From Lacihabitans sp. CCS-44 (GTDB lineage: Bacteria; Bacteroidota; Bacteroidia; Cytophagales; Spirosomataceae), in NCBI RefSeq assembly GCF_024343735.1, contig NZ_RJUE01000005.1, positions 52,834 to 116,833 on the forward strand: a stretch of DNA of 64,000 nt, written 5' to 3'. This document shows, piece by piece, positions 62,253-64,000 of the stretch. Numbering within the stretch: position 1 is the stretch's first letter; every line of letters starts with the position of its first letter. The notes beneath the pieces are model-generated. The model did no database searches. It saw only the letters and a program-made list of their open reading frames with translations, and had not been told where the DNA came from. The translations under genes were made by a program, and so were the position numbers.

Positions 62253-63527
62253 ATGTCGATTAAAGAGGATTTGCAGATTGTAATATGTGGCTTAGGGTAT
62301 GTGGGACTTCCTTTGGCTGTTGAATTTGGGAAAAAGTATTCAACTATAGGTTTTGACATAAACAAACAACGAATAGCGGAGTTATCCGAAGGTTTGGATA
62401 AAACATTGGAACAGACACCAGATGAAATACGAAGTGCCAAACGCTTGAGTTTTACATCCGATATTAACAATTCTGAATTACAGCCCCTTACACGGGTTTT
62501 TATCGTGACCGTTCCCACGCCTATTGATGCCTATAAAAAACCAGATTTAAAACCTTTGCTTTCGGTTTCAAAAACTATTGGAGAGGTTCTAAAAATTGGA
62601 GATGTTGTTATCTATGAAAGCACAGTATATCCAGGTTGTACAGAAGACGACTGTGTACCTGTCCTAGAAAAACACAGTGGGCTAAAATTTAACCAAGACT
62701 TTTTCTGTGGCTATTCTCCAGAAAGAATTAATCCCGGCGACAAGAAAAATACACTTACCAAAATACTTAAAATAACCTCAGGTTCTACGCCCGAAATCGG
62801 GGATTTTGTCAATGATTTGTATGGAAGTATCATAGAAGCAGGTACTTATCTAGCCCCGTCTATCAAAGTGGCGGAGGCCGCCAAACTCATAGAAAACTGT
62901 CAAAGAGATGTAAACATTTCTTTTGTAAACGAACTGGCCCTTATCTTCGAGAAAATGAATTTGGATACCACCGAAGTGCTCAAAGCTGCGGGTACCAAAT
63001 GGAATTTCCTGAAGTTTCAGCCGGGTCTAGTTGGGGGGCATTGTATTGGAGTAGATCCCTATTACATGCTGTATAAGTCAGAGCAGCTCGGTTATTATCC
63101 CGCTCTTATTGGTTCAGGACGACGTATCAATGACAACATGGGTGTTTTTGTGGCCAACAAAGTGGTGAAGTTGATGATCAGCAAGGGCATCAACGTGAAA
63201 GATTCCAAGGCTTTGATTCTGGGTTTTACTTTCAAAGAAAACTGCCCAGATATACGCAATACCAAAGTAATAGATATCTACAACGAACTCAAGGATTTCG
63301 GTATTCAAACAGATATTTATGACCCTTGGGCCGACAACGAGGAAGTGCAGCATGAATATGGCATAGGACTGACGCCTATATTGAACCAAAAATATGATTT
63401 GATTATTCACGCGGTTAATCATCAAGCCTTCGAAACGCTTAATATTGCTGATTTTGCAGCGGATAGTCACGTATTATTCGATGTCAAAAGCACCTTGGAT
63501 AAGTCGTTGGTGGATGCGAGGCTGTGA
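62253..63527 (+). CDS. UDP-N-acetyl-hexosamine/nucleotide-sugar dehydrogenase (TviB/WbpA type)
   Basis: 424 residues. NAD fold GLGYVGLPLAVEFGKK, catalytic Cys C264 in VGGHCIGVDPYY, Lys in VAEAAKLIENCQRDVNI, and C-terminal GFTFKENCPDIRNTKVIDI. Oxidises a UDP-sugar to a uronate for capsule or LPS; VipA/TviB-like sequence suggests UDP-GlcNAc or GalNAc derivatives. Likely the start of a polysaccharide cluster continuing to the right. Confidence 0.88.
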   Translation: MSIKEDLQIVICGLGYVGLPLAVEFGKKYSTIGFDINKQRIAELSEGLDKTLEQTPDEIRSAKRLSFTSDINNSELQPLTRVFIVTVPTPIDAYKKPDLKPLLSVSKTIGEVLKIGDVVIYESTVYPGCTEDDCVPVLEKHSGLKFNQDFFCGYSPERINPGDKKNTLTKILKITSGSTPEIGDFVNDLYGSIIEAGTYLAPSIKVAEAAKLIENCQRDVNISFVNELALIFEKMNLDTTEVLKAAGTKWNFLKFQPGLVGGHCIGVDPYYMLYKSEQLGYYPALIGSGRRINDNMGVFVANKVVKLMISKGINVKDSKALILGFTFKENCPDIRNTKVIDIYNELKDFGIQTDIYDPWADNEEVQHEYGIGLTPILNQKYDLIIHAVNHQAFETLNIADFAADSHVLFDVKSTLDKSLVDARL

Positions 63528-63540
63528 TTTTTCAATATTT

Positions 63541-63900
63541 AGTTCTTAAGATATTCCGAGTCCCTAAATGGCCTTAATTCCTTAATTTTCTTCATGTTTA
63601 GATTTCGAAGCCCTCTTTTTTTAACATTAAGTTCATTTAGATATTAAGAGCATTAAGATATTCTCAGTCCTTAATGGCCTTAATCCCTTAATTCTCTTAA
63701 TGTTTAGATTTCGAAGCCCTCTTTTTAAAACATTAAGTACATTTAGATATTAAGAGCATTAAGATATTTTCAGTCCCTTAATGGCCTTAATCCCTTAATT
63801 CTCTTAATGTTTAGATTTCGAAGCCCTCTTTTTTTAACATTAAGTACATTTAGATATTAAGAGCATTAAGATATTCTCCGCCCTTTAATTCCTTACAGCC
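63541..63900 (+). repeat. 107-bp tandem repeat, about three copies
   Basis: The block gatttcgaagccc occurs at 63601, 63707 and 63814, a period of 106-107 bases. Each unit carries cattaagtacatttagatat, taagagcattaagatatt, and taatggccttaatccctta in order. Copies differ by few substitutions. The same family occurs inverted at 41397-41580. Confidence 0.92.
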
Positions 63901-63972
63901 TTAATGTTTTACCTTTTCGGAGAAACCAATTTCAATTATATTCTATTAATTTTGAATCTTTAATAGCACCAA

Positions 63973-64000
63973 ATGTCAAAACTCATAGATATCATAGCAG
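63973..64000 (+). CDS. Start of a gene cut by the right edge
   Basis: ATG 63973 opens MSKLIDIIA and remains open to the end. TTTTG AATCTT precedes it. Too short to identify; position suggests a further polysaccharide gene. Confidence 0.4.

Noticed and set aside
63541..63900. CRISPR-like array
   Set aside because: The units are directly adjacent, about 107 bp long, with no spacers and no cas genes nearby; simple tandem repeat.

Overview
The window looks like chromosome of a gliding-type Bacteroidota, probably Cytophagales (inference). The evidence is the type IX secretion sortase PorU at the left edge, the gliding lipoprotein GldB, a DUF4295 micro-gene next to rpmG, hybrid-type reg_prop sensors, LamG/parallel-beta-helix surface proteins with a shared C-terminal end, promoters of the TTG-N18-20-TAnnTTTG type, and start regions without Shine-Dalgarno sequences. 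The DNA is AT-rich, and several starts are TTG.

Layout. 0-6.3 kb: porU (partial), a SprT-like protease, small envelope proteins, then the tryptophan entry genes trpG and trpE on the minus strand. trpE is preceded by a previously unlisted 19-residue leader peptide with two adjacent Trp codons and a terminator hairpin, i.e. a ribosome-mediated attenuator. 6.3-9.5 kb: sodA, then a low-GC insert with an anti-phage dCTP deaminase and a 63-residue companion carrying a clamp-binding-like QLNLF motif, then tadA. 9.6-14.4 kb: a tight minus-strand operon gldB-ABC exporter-fur-engB-ROK kinase. 14.4-31 kb: housekeeping genes (tpiA, yebC, rpmG, ftsY, rocD/lrp, cysteine desulfurase) interrupted by four toxin-antitoxin modules (MazF-type, VapBC-type, MNT/HEPN, ParDE).

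31-44 kb: a GxxExxY gene bracketed by 38-bp inverted repeats, penicillin acylase, a CBM48 micro-protein, a DUF4143 ATPase behind a 32-bp tandem repeat, an operon fcl-methyltransferase-VTT protein-dgt, a MORN-like protein, a TlpA-like thioredoxin and a Fic protein. 44-57 kb: three tandem large surface proteins (one frameshifted) following a LytTR regulator, diverging from a NarL-type response regulator and an 1111-residue reg_prop sensor kinase. The divergent promoter region holds two similar dyads exactly 42 bp apart. 57-64 kb: HigBA, a VLCAD-like acyl-CoA dehydrogenase behind twin palindromic operators, a cyclophilin, a membrane protein, a nucleotide-sugar dehydrogenase and a roughly 107-bp tandem repeat that recurs inverted near 41.4 kb.

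Functional themes: tryptophan regulation by attenuation; surface/gliding biology with its own two-component control; nucleotide-pool and toxin-based defence; and several families of short dispersed repeats (REP-like GGCTGAGCG-core elements, the 107-bp repeat) that occupy most long intergenic gaps. No tRNA, rRNA, CRISPR array or transposase gene was recognised.
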